Source of the DNA: Archangium gephyra
GTDB taxonomy: Bacteria > Myxococcota > Myxococcia > Myxococcales > Myxococcaceae
Assembly (NCBI RefSeq): GCF_001027285.1
Contig: NZ_CP011509.1
Span: forward strand, 10,192,501 to 10,256,500
Length of the DNA: 64,000 nucleotides
Direction of reading: 5' to 3'
The position numbers and the translations under genes are program-made. The notes beneath the pieces were generated by a model. It worked only from the letters and a program-made list of their open reading frames with translations. It was not told the origin of the DNA and ran no database searches. Of this stretch, positions 44,658-54,408 are shown piece by piece. How positions within the stretch are numbered: the first letter of the stretch is position 1; each line of letters begins with the position of its first letter.

Positions 44658-46430
44658 CTACTCCTCCATCCCCTTCATCAGGCCCGGAAGCAGCTCCTCC
44701 ATGAGCTTGAGCGTCTCCGGGTCCAGGGCCTCCCCATTCATGCCGGCGCCGAGCATGGCGCCCATGTTGGGCTTGCCGAGGTCCTCGTCCCCGTGGGCCT
44801 CCTGCCACCAGCGCACGCGCAGCTGCTCGAGCTCCCGGGCCTTCGAGGGACTCGCCTTGGCCAGCTCACGGGTGAAGCAGTCGCCGCACGTCCACTTGAA
44901 GCGGTACGCGTCCACGTAGGAGCGCAGGGCCTTGAAGAAGGCCTCATCGCCCACGAGCTTGCGCGAGGCGTGGTGCAGCAGGGGCGCCTTGCCGTACACC
45001 AGCGCGCCGTACTGCATGGAGTCGTCGAACTCGGAGGTGGGCCGGTCCGCCGGAGCGTCCTTGCCGCCCGAGAGCCGGAACAGGTGGTAGGAGCCCACGA
45101 GCGTCTCCTCGCGCATCCGCTCCGCTACCGGGCGCCCGTACTTCCATTCCATGTAGAGCAGCGCCGCGTACTGGGCGAGCGTCTCGTCCACCACCGGCAT
45201 GTGGATGGGATCCGAGCCCACCAGCCCCGCGAAGTACTGGTGCGCCACCTCGTGGGCCACGGTGAACTCGAGCGTGCGCTCCAGTGACTTGCCCAGCTGC
45301 CCGAGCGGTGCCGCGTCTCCGCCCATGGACTCCAGGAGCTGCTGCATCTGCCCCATGCCCGGCACGTCCTGGAGCACGCTGTTCGGGTCCGCCGCCGCCC
45401 GGTAGAGCGACGTGCCCACGGTGACGAGGCCGGGGAACTCCATGCCTCCCGCGCCGCCGGACAGCGGGGCCTCCACCACGCGGAAGTACTTGAATGGCAG
45501 GGGCCCGAGGCGGCGCTCGAACTCGGTGAGCACGTCGCTGGCGTACTTCAGCACGCGCTTGCCCACCGCGGTGTCGCGGGCGGCGAAGTGGCTCTCCACG
45601 GTGACGCCATTCACCGTCGTGGTGGCGCTCTGGTAGCCGCGCGAGGCGAACACGGGGAAGTCCCGCACCGCGCCCGCGGCGAAGGTGTAGCGGATGCGGC
45701 CGTCCTTCTGGGGCAGCTCGCCCATGGGGACGCCGGTGGCGAACACCTTCCAGCCCGAAGGAACGGTGACGTTGGCGAGCACGTTCGAGGGCTCGTACAG
45801 CGCCAGGTCGCCCACGCCCGAGGGACCGGCCCAGGGGTTGCCGCTCGTGTCGAGGGGCGGCACCAGGGGCACCACGCCCACCAGGCTCATGAAGTCGTCC
45901 ATGGCGGCGAAGGCGCCGTAGTCCCCTCCCCCACCCGACGCGCCGAGCGAGCCCAGCAACGAGGTGGAACCGGGCTGCGCACGCGGCACCCGCGCCTCCA
46001 GGTCCAGGTCCACCACCACCGAGCCGCCGGGAGCAACGGGGCTGGCCAGCGGAAGGCGATAGAGGCCGTCCTCGGGACGCTCCGGCTTCACCGGCTGCCC
46101 ATCCACCTTCACCTCGGAGAGCTCCACCCGCGGATCGAAGGCATTGGGAGTGACGCGCAGGTGGACGGCGTCCAGCGGACGGGTGCGCACGAACAACTCC
46201 ACGCGCAGATGTCCCTTCACCTTGCGCGTCTTCGGGTCCACCTCGAGCTGGACCTGGTAGCGGGGCAGATCCTCCAGGGGCCCGAGCGCCTGCGCGGCAC
46301 GGGCCTTCTCCTCGGACTTGAGGTGCTGGAGGGAGAACTGCACCTCGGGCGGGACGAAGTTCCCGGCGGGAGCAACCCCGGGCACGAGCAGCAGTGCCAA
46401 CAGCGGCCAGCGACGCAGGTGGTCGAGCAT
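44658..46430 (-). CDS. M1-family-like zinc metallopeptidase, exported
   Basis: 590 residues. A signal peptide (cut near APA-GN) precedes an N-terminal beta domain (about 45-270). The gluzincin core has HEVAHQYF (HExxH) with the third ligand Glu 18 residues on (VVDETLAQYA), and GGMEFPGLV at the position of the GAMEN motif. It is probably a periplasmic or secreted aminopeptidase-like enzyme. It converges with ftsY, with 3 bp between the two stop codons. The C-terminus is acidic and rich in Met, Leu and Gly. Confidence 0.9.
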   Translation of the reverse strand: MLDHLRRWPLLALLLVPGVAPAGNFVPPEVQFSLQHLKSEEKARAAQALGPLEDLPRYQVQLEVDPKTRKVKGHLRVELFVRTRPLDAVHLRVTPNAFDPRVELSEVKVDGQPVKPERPEDGLYRLPLASPVAPGGSVVVDLDLEARVPRAQPGSTSLLGSLGASGGGGDYGAFAAMDDFMSLVGVVPLVPPLDTSGNPWAGPSGVGDLALYEPSNVLANVTVPSGWKVFATGVPMGELPQKDGRIRYTFAAGAVRDFPVFASRGYQSATTTVNGVTVESHFAARDTAVGKRVLKYASDVLTEFERRLGPLPFKYFRVVEAPLSGGAGGMEFPGLVTVGTSLYRAAADPNSVLQDVPGMGQMQQLLESMGGDAAPLGQLGKSLERTLEFTVAHEVAHQYFAGLVGSDPIHMPVVDETLAQYAALLYMEWKYGRPVAERMREETLVGSYHLFRLSGGKDAPADRPTSEFDDSMQYGALVYGKAPLLHHASRKLVGDEAFFKALRSYVDAYRFKWTCGDCFTRELAKASPSKARELEQLRVRWWQEAHGDEDLGKPNMGAMLGAGMNGEALDPETLKLMEELLPGLMKGMEE

Positions 46431-46469
46431 GAAGCAGATGTTACACCGCCCCGACCGCGCCCCAATCCT

Positions 46470-46504
46470 CCCTCGCCCTCCGGGAGAGGGTCGGGGTGAG
46501 GGTG
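46470..46504 (+). repeat. REP-like palindromic element, copy 4
   Basis: CCCTCGCCC-TCC-GGGAGAGGG with tail TCGGGGTGAGGGTG. It lies in the 110-bp gap between the end of one leftward gene (stop at 46541) and the start of the next (46430). Confidence 0.75.
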
Positions 46505-46540
46505 CCTGTCACAGTGCTCTACCCGTGAACACTCCGGCCC

Positions 46541-47176
46541 TCACGGCTTCACCCGCTTCAACTTCCCCCGGCGCTTGCGCCGCTCCAGCCGGCTCGAGCC
46601 CTCGGGAGACTCCGTCCGTGGCAACCCGATCGCCCGGCGGCCCTCCTCCTCGAGCCGCTCCCGCAGCAGGGAGAATTCCTCGGGCTCCCAGAGATGCCCG
46701 TCCTGTGTGTCCACCGATACGGACAACCGGGCGGGAATATAGCCGTGCTCATCCATGTCCGGAGAGTCGGCCGCGAACACCCGGAACATCGGCGTGCTCC
46801 ACGCGACGTCGTGATGCACCGGCTCGAATCGGAAGGAGCGGAAAGTCCGGTGGCGCGAGATGCGCTCGCGCAAGTCCTGCTCGGCGATCCGCCGGGACTC
46901 CTCCACGGAGAGCCTGGGCGTCCGGTAGCGCCCCGGCACGAGATAGCCATTGGCCCCCGTGTGCCTCAATCGCTCGAGCAGCGCATACGCCTCCCCGATG
47001 GAGAGCTCCACGCCCGCGAAACGAGGCCGCTCCCGTTCCTCCTCGGAGAAGGACTCACCGAGCTCCAGCCGCTCGCGCAACCACGGCTCCACGGTCGAGG
47101 GCAACACCTCGAGCAACCGGGGCATCCCGGCGGGGTCGGGGAAGCCCTCGAGCTGCACATGGTAGACAGTGAGCAC
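46541..47176 (-). CDS. Protein of unknown function
   Basis: 211 residues from GTG 47176. It begins MLTVYHVQLEGFPDPAG and is rich in Arg and Glu. A middle block carries a PARLSVSVDTQDGHLWEPEEF pattern typical of small myxobacterial proteins. The last 25 residues are strongly basic (RLERRKRRGKLKRVKP). No family recognised. Divergent from the HEAT-repeat gene. Confidence 0.75.
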   Translation of the reverse strand: MLTVYHVQLEGFPDPAGMPRLLEVLPSTVEPWLRERLELGESFSEEERERPRFAGVELSIGEAYALLERLRHTGANGYLVPGRYRTPRLSVEESRRIAEQDLRERISRHRTFRSFRFEPVHHDVAWSTPMFRVFAADSPDMDEHGYIPARLSVSVDTQDGHLWEPEEFSLLRERLEEEGRRAIGLPRTESPEGSSRLERRKRRGKLKRVKP

Positions 47177-47259
47177 GTGACGAGCCTACCCCGGCGCTCC
47201 CGGGGGTGCTTCCATCCCATCCGTCAGCGCATCCCCTGCGCGCACGTCCTGGAGTCACC

Positions 47260-48834
47260 ATGAAAAACCTCTCAACTCGTGCCCGGGCGCTGCTGGAGGC
47301 ACTGACCCCGTGGGGACTCCACCACGACTCCCTGCTCCCCACCCTGGGCGCGCAGCACGAGCCGACCCTGGTGCTCCCCCTCTTCCGGAAGCTGTTCTCC
47401 GCCCCGGACGACAAGGCGCGCTCGCTCGCCATCGCGCTGCACCACCTCCTCACCCACTTCGGCCCGGAAGACGTGCGCGGCCTGGACGAGGCGCTGCGCC
47501 AGGTCAGCTTCTACGAGACGGGCTACCTGGACCTCGGAGCCCAGGAGCTCGACCGCTTCGCGGCGCTGTCCCCCGCGGTGGTGGCGCTGCTCACGTGCCA
47601 CCCGAGTGGGTACATGCGGCAGCCCGCCCTCCTCCACCTGGCCCGGAGCGGGAACGTGGCCGCGTGGCCCTTCTTCCTCCTGCGCCTCAACGACTGGGTC
47701 GCCCCCGTGCGCGAGGCGGCGCTCAAGGCCGCGACGGCCGCGCTCCCCCGCGTCCCGCTGGAGCTGCTGGCCCGGCACTTCCCGCTGGTGGAGGCCTTGC
47801 ACCACTTCAAGCGCGCGGACCACCTGCCCTTCGTGGAAGCGGTGATGGCACGGCTGTGCCAGCCGGACGCACTCGCGTGGCTGGAGAAACACCTCGATGC
47901 GTTGAAGTGGCACTCGCGCCGGACGGCGTTCCGGCTGCTGCTCCAGGGCCCCGAGGAAAGGGCCCGGCGCGCCGCCGAGCGCGGCCTGGAGGACTCGGAC
48001 CCGGTGGTGCGCCGGCTCGCGGTGGGGCGGGTGGAGGAGCTCTTCTCCGGCGAAGCCCTCCTGCCGGTGCTGGCGCGCATGGAGAGTTCCCACTCCATGT
48101 TCATGCGTCGCGAGGCCTATTCGCTCTACGTGCGCCGGGTGCCCGCGCTCAGCGAGGCGAAGGTGCGAGAGGCCTTGATGGACCCCCACCACGCCATCCG
48201 CGATTACGCCCAGCGCAGACTCTCCGGCACCGTGGAGGTGTCCGGGCTGTACCGGGCGGCACTCCGGGAGACGCCCACGCGGCCCGGGGCGCTCGCGGGA
48301 CTCGGAGAGACGGGCAGTGCCTCGGATGTGCCGTTGCTGGCGCCCTTCCTCGCCCACCCACGCGTGGCGGTGCGGCGCGAGGCGGTCACCGCGTTGGGCC
48401 GGCTGGCGGGTGACGGCGAGGTGGAGGCCCTGCGCGAGCTCTTCCTCGACTCGGCGCCGAGCGTCTGCCGGGCCGCGGCCCAGGCCCTGGCCCAGCGCAG
48501 GGGACGCGTCACGCCCGACTGGCTGCGCCGGTGCCTCTTCCTGCCGGGACTCGCCCCCCACACCCTGCGGCAGGCCCTCCAGCTCACCGACGCCCTGCCC
48601 CGCTTCGATGCCCTCCACCTCCTGCTCGAGGCGATCGAGCTCCCGGATGAGCTGGCACGTGCGCGGATCCGCGAGCACCTCAGGAGCTGGCTGCACGCGT
48701 CCTTCCGAAGCTTCTCCGCCAGTCCCTCGCCCGCGCAGGTCCGCACGCTACGGGAAGCCGTGCGCACATCCCGGAGCCTCGACCCCGAGATGGCCCAGCA
48801 GCTCGACCACCAGCTGCGCGCCTATGAGCCCTGA
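47260..48834 (+). CDS. HEAT-repeat protein
   Basis: 524 residues from ATG 47260 (GGAG six bases upstream). It consists of repeated pairs of helices with the HEAT pattern, for example DSDPVVRRLAVGRVEEL, HPRVAVRREAVTALGRLA and SAPSVCRAAAQALAQR. HEAT solenoids bind other proteins; no catalytic motif is seen. Cytoplasmic, no signal peptide. It converges with the PEGA protein gene, 5 bp between the stops. Confidence 0.9.
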   Translation: MKNLSTRARALLEALTPWGLHHDSLLPTLGAQHEPTLVLPLFRKLFSAPDDKARSLAIALHHLLTHFGPEDVRGLDEALRQVSFYETGYLDLGAQELDRFAALSPAVVALLTCHPSGYMRQPALLHLARSGNVAAWPFFLLRLNDWVAPVREAALKAATAALPRVPLELLARHFPLVEALHHFKRADHLPFVEAVMARLCQPDALAWLEKHLDALKWHSRRTAFRLLLQGPEERARRAAERGLEDSDPVVRRLAVGRVEELFSGEALLPVLARMESSHSMFMRREAYSLYVRRVPALSEAKVREALMDPHHAIRDYAQRRLSGTVEVSGLYRAALRETPTRPGALAGLGETGSASDVPLLAPFLAHPRVAVRREAVTALGRLAGDGEVEALRELFLDSAPSVCRAAAQALAQRRGRVTPDWLRRCLFLPGLAPHTLRQALQLTDALPRFDALHLLLEAIELPDELARARIREHLRSWLHASFRSFSASPSPAQVRTLREAVRTSRSLDPEMAQQLDHQLRAYEP

Positions 48835-48839
48835 GCTGC

Positions 48840-49847
48840 TCAGAACTGGAACAACCCGCCACTGGCGGGGCGGTTGATGACGCCGTCGCAGGTGCCACCG
48901 CAGACCTTGTTGGGATCCAGGGCCTGCTGCGAGGTGGCCATCACCGTGCCGACGGCGGCGGCGGTGACCACGGCGCCCACGCCGGCCCAGAAGTACCAGC
49001 GGCTGGTGAGCGGGCTCGCCGAGGCCACGGCCGGAGTCTCCCGCGGGGTGAGCGGCGAGGGATCCGTGAGCGACGGCGTGAGGTTCGGCGCCTTCGGCTT
49101 GTCGGACTGCGCGAGGGCCTCGGGACGCAGGTTGACCTCGACGTTGTACTCCTTGCCGGCGCGGACGGCGATGCGCTGCGACTCGGAACGGAAGCCGTCG
49201 CGCTGGACGACGATCTCGTAGGAGCCGGCCGGGAGCATGAGGTTCTCCAGCGGAGCCAGGCCCTTGTCGTCGCCGTTGATGAGGACGCGGGCGCCCTCGA
49301 CATCGGCCTTCACGGAGACGAAGCCCGAGGTGGGCTCGAGCAGCGCGCTCAGCTCGGTGAGCTCGCCCTCCTTGGCGGTGATGCGGCGGGAGAAGTCGCG
49401 GTAGCCGGACTTGCGCACGGCGACGACGTGGTCGCCGGGGGCCACCTCGATGGGGCCCTTGGGCATCGCCCCCAGCTCCTGCTCGTCCAGGAAGAAGCGC
49501 GCGCCCCGGGCGGAGGTACCGCCCAGCTTCACGAGCAGCTCGGTCTTCTTGACGAGCGGCGCGAGGAGATCGGCGCCCTCGGCCTGCTCGGGCTCCTGCT
49601 CCTCCGGCTCCACGGCCTTGGCGCCCTTGCCCTTCTTGCCCTTGGCCCCCTTGCCGGCCTTGGTGGCCTTCGTGGGCTTCTTCTTGGCTTCCTTGGGCGG
49701 GCGGCGCTGGGTCGTCTTCCCCTTGCCCTTCTTTCCGGACGAGGAGGGCGCCAGGGGGGCGAGCAGATCATCCATCCCCTGCGCATAGGAGGACGGCGCG
49801 GCGAGGCAGAGAAGCAACGCGATCAGGAAGGCGCGGCGCAGGAGCAT
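48840..49847 (-). CDS. Exported PEGA-domain protein
   Basis: 335 residues. A signal peptide (cut near YAQ-GM) is followed by a strongly basic stretch of Lys/Pro (about 35-80). Two PEGA-like beta repeats follow (about 100-245: GARFFLDEQELGAMPKGPIEV and GARVLINGDDKGLAPLENL). A transmembrane helix near 285-305 (FWAGVGAVVTAAAVGTVM) precedes a short tail with CGGTC. The PEGA family suggests cell-surface or wall association. It converges with the HEAT gene. Confidence 0.9.
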   Translation of the reverse strand: MLLRRAFLIALLLCLAAPSSYAQGMDDLLAPLAPSSSGKKGKGKTTQRRPPKEAKKKPTKATKAGKGAKGKKGKGAKAVEPEEQEPEQAEGADLLAPLVKKTELLVKLGGTSARGARFFLDEQELGAMPKGPIEVAPGDHVVAVRKSGYRDFSRRITAKEGELTELSALLEPTSGFVSVKADVEGARVLINGDDKGLAPLENLMLPAGSYEIVVQRDGFRSESQRIAVRAGKEYNVEVNLRPEALAQSDKPKAPNLTPSLTDPSPLTPRETPAVASASPLTSRWYFWAGVGAVVTAAAVGTVMATSQQALDPNKVCGGTCDGVINRPASGGLFQF

Positions 49848-49931
49848 GGCGGGGACAAAGGTTAGAGAGTCACGAGAAAGGGGTCAAACAGGAGCCCACC
49901 CCGGGGGCGTGTTGGGGGAAGATCCGCCCCC

Positions 49932-50510
49932 ATGTCCCGAAAGATTCCTTGGATCGCAGCAGGTGGCCTCGCCGCCGCCCTCACGGCCTGTCCGGCCCGG
50001 ACCCCCGGCCAACCCCCGGCGCCCCCCCCCATCCAGGTGCCCCCCGGGTGCGAGAAGAACCAGGCAGGCGAGTACCACCACACGGAGAACCCCGCGTTCC
50101 GCTACCTGGGCGAGGATGACGGGGGCACGCTGACCCTGACGCTGGCGCGCACCCGGCAGGGCGCGGAGACCCAGACGGACGGGGGCACCACGGTGAGCAT
50201 CGTGCTCAACCGCACGCCGGACGGCTTCGTGGGCGAGACGCGCTCCACCACCTTCACCACCGGGGGCATGGCGTGCCCGGTGCGCTTCCCGACGCGGGCG
50301 GTGGTGTGTGACGACAAGGGCCTGACGCTGCGCTCCATCGCGTCCACGGCCATCGACGAGGACTGCCGCCCGGCGCCCAGCGGTCCGCAGCCGGTGTGGA
50401 AGGACCAGCGGCTGCTCAGGGGCACGCCCGATGCGGCAACTCCGGACGCGGGCGTCCCGGATGCGGGGACCGCGCCCACGGCCGGAGACGGAGGAACGTC
50501 CGGACGCTGA
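49932..50510 (+). CDS. Lipoprotein of unknown function
   Basis: 192 residues. A lipobox-like end (ALTAC, Cys 20) follows the signal. The mature part has three more cysteine sites (GCEKN, ACPVR, VCDDK, DCRP) and ends in Asp/Ala/Gly/Pro low-complexity sequence. No family recognised. ATG 49932 with GGGGGAAG ten bases upstream. It is divergent from the PEGA gene and convergent with the glycosyltransferase. Confidence 0.85.
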   Translation: MSRKIPWIAAGGLAAALTACPARTPGQPPAPPPIQVPPGCEKNQAGEYHHTENPAFRYLGEDDGGTLTLTLARTRQGAETQTDGGTTVSIVLNRTPDGFVGETRSTTFTTGGMACPVRFPTRAVVCDDKGLTLRSIASTAIDEDCRPAPSGPQPVWKDQRLLRGTPDAATPDAGVPDAGTAPTAGDGGTSGR

Positions 50511-50515
50511 GTGAA

Positions 50516-50550
50516 CCCCCTCTCCCACTGGGAGAAGGGGGGCTCACCCC
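50516..50550 (+). repeat. Degenerate REP-like element, copy 6
   Basis: CCCCCTCTCCCA-CTG-GGAGAAGGGGG with a GCTCACCCC end resembles the family but lacks the GGGTGAGGGT tail. It sits 5 bp after the lipoprotein stop and touches the convergent glycosyltransferase stop. Confidence 0.55.
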
Positions 50551-52067
50551 TACGCGGCGCGGCGGGTCTGCTCCTCGGACACCTGGAGGGGAGCGGGAGC
50601 GGACTCGCTGACCTTGAGACGGCCCTCCAGGAGGCTGGAGAGGCCGACGTAGGCGAAGCCGGCGAGGAACAGGAAGATGAAGGGCACCGAGCCCCAGATG
50701 CGCTTGTCGACGGCGAACCAGAGCGCGCCGAGGAAGTAGGCGGCGAAGGAGAGCTCGATGACGGGCAGCAGGGTCTTGCTGCCGCGGTAGCTCTTCTTGA
50801 TGGCGGTGATCTTCTTGCCCTCGGCGCCCGTCTTCGGGGTGCGGGCGAAGGCGGACTGCTGGCCCAGGAGCGCCTCGATGACGGCCTTGGCGTTGCTGAT
50901 GGCCATGCCGATGCCCAGGCTCATGATGAAGGGCAGGTACTTGAAGCGGGCCCAGCCCTTGGCGCCCTGCTCGCGCTGCGCGGCCACGTAGAAGACGCAG
51001 ACGCTGGCGGTGGCGCTGATGAAGAAGGGCAGGTCCAGGAAGAGCGTGCCGTACAGGCCGTGCTGGAAGCGCACCACCATGGACAGCGGCATGAGCGCGC
51101 TGAGCAGCACCATCAACAGGTAGGCCATGTTGTTGGTGAGGTGGAAGAAGGCCTCGCGCTTGACGGCGAAGGGCAGGTCGCTCTTGAGGATCATCGGCAG
51201 CAGCTTGCGCGCCGTCTGGATGGAGCCCTTGGCCCAGCGGTGCTGCTGGCTCTTGAAGGCGTTCATGTCCACCGGCAGCTCGGCCGGGGAGATGACCTCG
51301 GGCAGGAAGATGAACTGCCAGCCCTTCACCTGGGCGCGGTAGCTCAGATCCAGGTCCTCGGTGAGCGTGTCGTGCTGCCAGCCGCCCGCGTCGGAGATGG
51401 TGACGCGCCGCCAGATGCCAGCCGTGCCGTTGAAGTTGAAGAAGCAGCCGGCGCGGTTGCGCGCGGTGTGCTCGATGATGAAGTGGCCGTCCAGGAAGAT
51501 GCTCTGGGCCTGCGTGAGGATGGAGAACTCACGGTTGAGGTGGCCCCAGCGCACCTGCACCATGCCCACCTTGGCATCGGCGAAGAAGGGCACCGTGCGC
51601 AGCAGGAAGTCCGGGCTGGGCACGAAGTCCGCGTCGAACACCGCGATGTACTCGCCCGTGGCCGTCTTCAGGCCGTTCTCCAGCGCGCCCGCCTTGAAGC
51701 CCGAGCGGTTCTCGCGGTGGATGTAGACGATGTCGTGGCCCTTCTGCCGGTGGCGCTCCACGCACGCGCGGGCAATGCCGCACGTCTCGTCCGTGGAGTC
51801 GTCCAGCACCTGGATCTCCAGCAGCTCGCGCGGGTAGTCGATGCGGCACACCGACTCCACCAGGCGCTCCACCACATACATCTCGTTGAAGATGGGCAGC
51901 TGGATGGTGACCCGCGGCATGGCCGGCAACACGCCCTTGGGCGTGGGCAGCCTGAACTTGTGGCGATAGTACAAATACGCCATCCGGTAGCGGTGCGATC
52001 CATAGACCGCCAGCACGCACAGGACGCTGAAGTACACGCCCAAGAAGATGATCTCGACGGTGGTCAT
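50550..52067 (-). CDS. Cellulose-synthase-like glycosyltransferase (GT2)
   Basis: 505 residues. One N-terminal helix (about 5-22), then the GT2 core: DDSTD (substrate Asp), FDADF (DxD-like), TEDLDL (catalytic TED) and QQHRWAKGS (QxxRW). Four to five further helices at the C-terminus form the export channel. This is the processive beta-glycan synthase layout (cellulose/mannan type), which polymerises and exports an exopolysaccharide. No PilZ domain is attached. No companion polysaccharide genes are adjacent; ddl lies upstream on the same strand. Confidence 0.93.
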   Translation of the reverse strand: MTTVEIIFLGVYFSVLCVLAVYGSHRYRMAYLYYRHKFRLPTPKGVLPAMPRVTIQLPIFNEMYVVERLVESVCRIDYPRELLEIQVLDDSTDETCGIARACVERHRQKGHDIVYIHRENRSGFKAGALENGLKTATGEYIAVFDADFVPSPDFLLRTVPFFADAKVGMVQVRWGHLNREFSILTQAQSIFLDGHFIIEHTARNRAGCFFNFNGTAGIWRRVTISDAGGWQHDTLTEDLDLSYRAQVKGWQFIFLPEVISPAELPVDMNAFKSQQHRWAKGSIQTARKLLPMILKSDLPFAVKREAFFHLTNNMAYLLMVLLSALMPLSMVVRFQHGLYGTLFLDLPFFISATASVCVFYVAAQREQGAKGWARFKYLPFIMSLGIGMAISNAKAVIEALLGQQSAFARTPKTGAEGKKITAIKKSYRGSKTLLPVIELSFAAYFLGALWFAVDKRIWGSVPFIFLFLAGFAYVGLSSLLEGRLKVSESAPAPLQVSEEQTRRAA

Positions 52068-52188
52068 CTGACCTGGCCCCTCCCGCGGGTGAAGTCGCCG
52101 CGGTCCTTACCCTGCTCGGCGGAGTTTGAAAGACCGACCCTCGCAGACCGCCGCACTCGGTCCCTCGGGGCCCCCCGCCACGTATGTG

Positions 52189-52219
52189 CCCGGAAAGACA
52201 AGGGTTTGTCTTTGCCGGG
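52189..52219 (-). terminator. Strong hairpin between ddl and the glycosyltransferase
   Basis: CCCGGAAAGACAA pairs with TTGTCTTTGCCGGG (one bulge), giving a 13-bp stem. It lies 78 bp after the ddl stop and 122 bp before the glycosyltransferase start, in the same direction. It could terminate ddl or regulate the glycosyltransferase leader. No T-run. Confidence 0.55.
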
Positions 52220-52296
52220 TCATAACGAGCGCGGACAATAGGGACGCGTCAAGTGACTGTCAAATGGTTGTCCGACGCCGCACGCGGAGAGGGGCC

Positions 52297-53286
52297 TCAA
52301 CTGGCGGCGCGCTGGGCCACCGCGACGGGCACCGCGGAGGGCATTTCCGGAGCCAGCGGCGCCTCGCTCACGTCCACCTCGTCGCGGGTGGCGAGCGACA
52401 GGATGTGCTCCACCAGCGAGGGGAAATCGAGTCCCTTTTGAGCCGCAATCTTCGGCAACAGGCTGACGGGAGTCATGCCCGGCAGCGTGTTCACCTCGAG
52501 GATGACGTCGCTCTCATCCTCCGAGCAGATGAGATCCACCCGGCCATAACCACGGCAGCCCAGGGCGCGGTAGGCGGCGAGCGCGAGCGACTCCACGTTG
52601 GCCACGCGCGTGGGGGACAGGCGCGCGGGGAGGAAGTAGCGCGAGCCACCCTTGTACTTGGCGTCGTAGTCGAAACCCTCGCGCGGGGTGGCGATCTCGC
52701 AGGTGCCGAGCACCTCCTCGCCAAGGATGCCCACCGTCACCTCGCGGCCGCGCGCCATGCGCTCCACGAGGGCCTCGCCGCCGAAGCGGCAGGCCTGGGC
52801 CACGGCGGCGGAGAGCGCCTCGGGCTCGCGCACCACGGAGAGGCCCACCGAGGAGCCGCCGCACGCGGGCTTCACCACGCAGGGGAAGCCGAGATCGCCG
52901 TGAAGCTCCAGGGCGCGCGAGATGTCGGCGCGGCCGAGGCGGTAGCCCAGGGGCGTGGGGAGGTTGTGCAGGCGGAAGAGCTTCTTGGCCATGGGCTTGT
53001 TCATGGCCAGCGCGGAGGCCAGCACGCCCGAGCCCGTATAGGGCAGGCCCATCAGCTCCAGCAGGCCCTGCACCTTGCCGTCCTCGCCCATGCGGCCGTG
53101 GAGGGCGAGGAAGGCCACGTCGAGCTCGGCCGAGCGCAGCGCCCTGTCCAACCCGGGGCCGGCGAAGATGCGGCTCACCGTGTGGCCGCGAGCCTCGAGG
53201 GCCGCCACCACCGCCTCGCCCGTCTTCAACGAAATCTCCCGCTCCTCGCCCCAACCGCCCATCAGAACACCGACGCGCTTGCCCAT
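52297..53286 (-). CDS. ddl: D-alanine--D-alanine ligase
   Basis: 329 residues. The N-terminal fold starts VGVLMGGWGEEREISLKTG, followed by ALHGRMGEDGKVQGLLE, KPACGGSSVGLSV, and the ATP-grasp end EVNTLPGMTPVSLLP. It joins two D-alanines for peptidoglycan precursors. The last 30 residues (after SLATRDEVDV) are an Ala/Pro-rich extension. No mur or fts genes are adjacent, so it stands outside a dcw cluster. Confidence 0.96.
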   Translation of the reverse strand: MGKRVGVLMGGWGEEREISLKTGEAVVAALEARGHTVSRIFAGPGLDRALRSAELDVAFLALHGRMGEDGKVQGLLELMGLPYTGSGVLASALAMNKPMAKKLFRLHNLPTPLGYRLGRADISRALELHGDLGFPCVVKPACGGSSVGLSVVREPEALSAAVAQACRFGGEALVERMARGREVTVGILGEEVLGTCEIATPREGFDYDAKYKGGSRYFLPARLSPTRVANVESLALAAYRALGCRGYGRVDLICSEDESDVILEVNTLPGMTPVSLLPKIAAQKGLDFPSLVEHILSLATRDEVDVSEAPLAPEMPSAVPVAVAQRAAS

Positions 53287-53493
53287 GACTTTGGATTCCT
53301 CCTTGTCCAGGGGCTAGAGCACACGGGATGCCAACGGGGGCATGCGTGCACGCGTGCTCGCCCGGCCGCTCGAAAGTGCCGTCTTCCCGGGCACTTCGGG
53401 ACATGGAGCGTGGGGACACACACGGAGCGAGCGTGTCCGGAAGACCGCGCCGTGTCCCATGAACCACGGCCAACCTCCTCCCCGCGCGTCCTC

Positions 53494-53527
53494 CCCTCTC
53501 CCCCGGGAGAGGGACGGGGTGAGGGTA
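53494..53527 (+). repeat. REP-like palindromic element, copy 5
   Basis: CCCTCTCCC-CC-GGGAGAGGG with tail ACGGGGTGAGGGTA. It lies in the 264-bp gap downstream of the RNase Z-like gene, which ends at 53551. Confidence 0.75.
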
Positions 53528-53550
53528 TCCGGGCCCGTCCTCCCCGCTGT

Positions 53551-54399
53551 TCACCCGAACCAGCGGCCCGACGTGGGAGCGAAAATTCGCAGCCTGTCAC
53601 GCAGGCTCTCGGGAGCACGCGCCTGAATCACGGCGTGCACTTCATCGGGGCTGTAGGCCTGGCTGAAGTGCATCAGCACCAGGGCCTCGTTCTTGAAGTC
53701 CTCCGCCCGCGCGAGAATCTCATCCAGGTGGATGTGCAGCCGCTCCTGCGCGTCCTGCACCGTGCGCTTGGAGTCGATGAACGTGCACTCCAGGATGAGC
53801 ACCCGGCAGTCGAGCAACGAGGGCGCGGTCTCCAGCACGTGCGAGAGCGTGTCCGTGGCATAGGCCAGCTCGAGGCGGTCCACCTCGTCGAACAGCGGCT
53901 CACCGGCCTGGCGCCGCCGGCCGATCTCCGCCGGAGGCAGACCCTGGAACTCGGGCTTGAGCTTCGAGACGCGGCGGTAGAACTGATAGCAGAGCGAGGG
54001 CACCTTGTGATGCGTGCGGAAGGCGCGCACCCACAGCCCATGTCCCAGGTGATGCGTATCCCCTGGATTCATCGGCACGGTCTCGATGTCGGTCTCGGTC
54101 CGGTGCAGCCGGCCCTGCACCGCGAGGGCCTCGCGCACGGGCGCTTCGATCTCCGCGGGCAGGAACACCTGCGGAGGTGGCTTGCCGATGAGCGTGCGGA
54201 TGCCGAGCAGCGACCCGAGCGCGCTCGCGTGGTCGGAGTGACCGTGGCTCAGGAAGATCCGGTCAGTGCCCGCGAAGGAGCGGATGGGCACTCCGGCGTC
54301 GAGCACCACGCCGAGCTCCGGCACCTGCAGCGACGTGTACACGCCGCCGACCGAAATGCCTCGAACCGTATAGGGCCCCGCGCTGACCTCGGTGAGCAT
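53551..54399 (-). CDS. RNase Z-like metallo-beta-lactamase protein
   Basis: 282 residues. The metal motif SHGHSDHASALG is followed by a distal His in FRTHHKVPSLCYQF, an Asp in LAYATDTLSHV and a His in LVLMHFSQAYS, as in the tRNase Z/ElaC family, though the usual exosite is short. It may process RNA or act on another phosphoester. It is followed upstream on the same strand by the P450 gene with 9 bp between them, so the two are co-transcribed. Confidence 0.88.
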   Translation of the reverse strand: MLTEVSAGPYTVRGISVGGVYTSLQVPELGVVLDAGVPIRSFAGTDRIFLSHGHSDHASALGSLLGIRTLIGKPPPQVFLPAEIEAPVREALAVQGRLHRTETDIETVPMNPGDTHHLGHGLWVRAFRTHHKVPSLCYQFYRRVSKLKPEFQGLPPAEIGRRRQAGEPLFDEVDRLELAYATDTLSHVLETAPSLLDCRVLILECTFIDSKRTVQDAQERLHIHLDEILARAEDFKNEALVLMHFSQAYSPDEVHAVIQARAPESLRDRLRIFAPTSGRWFG

Positions 54400-54408
54400 C
54401 CCGCGAGG

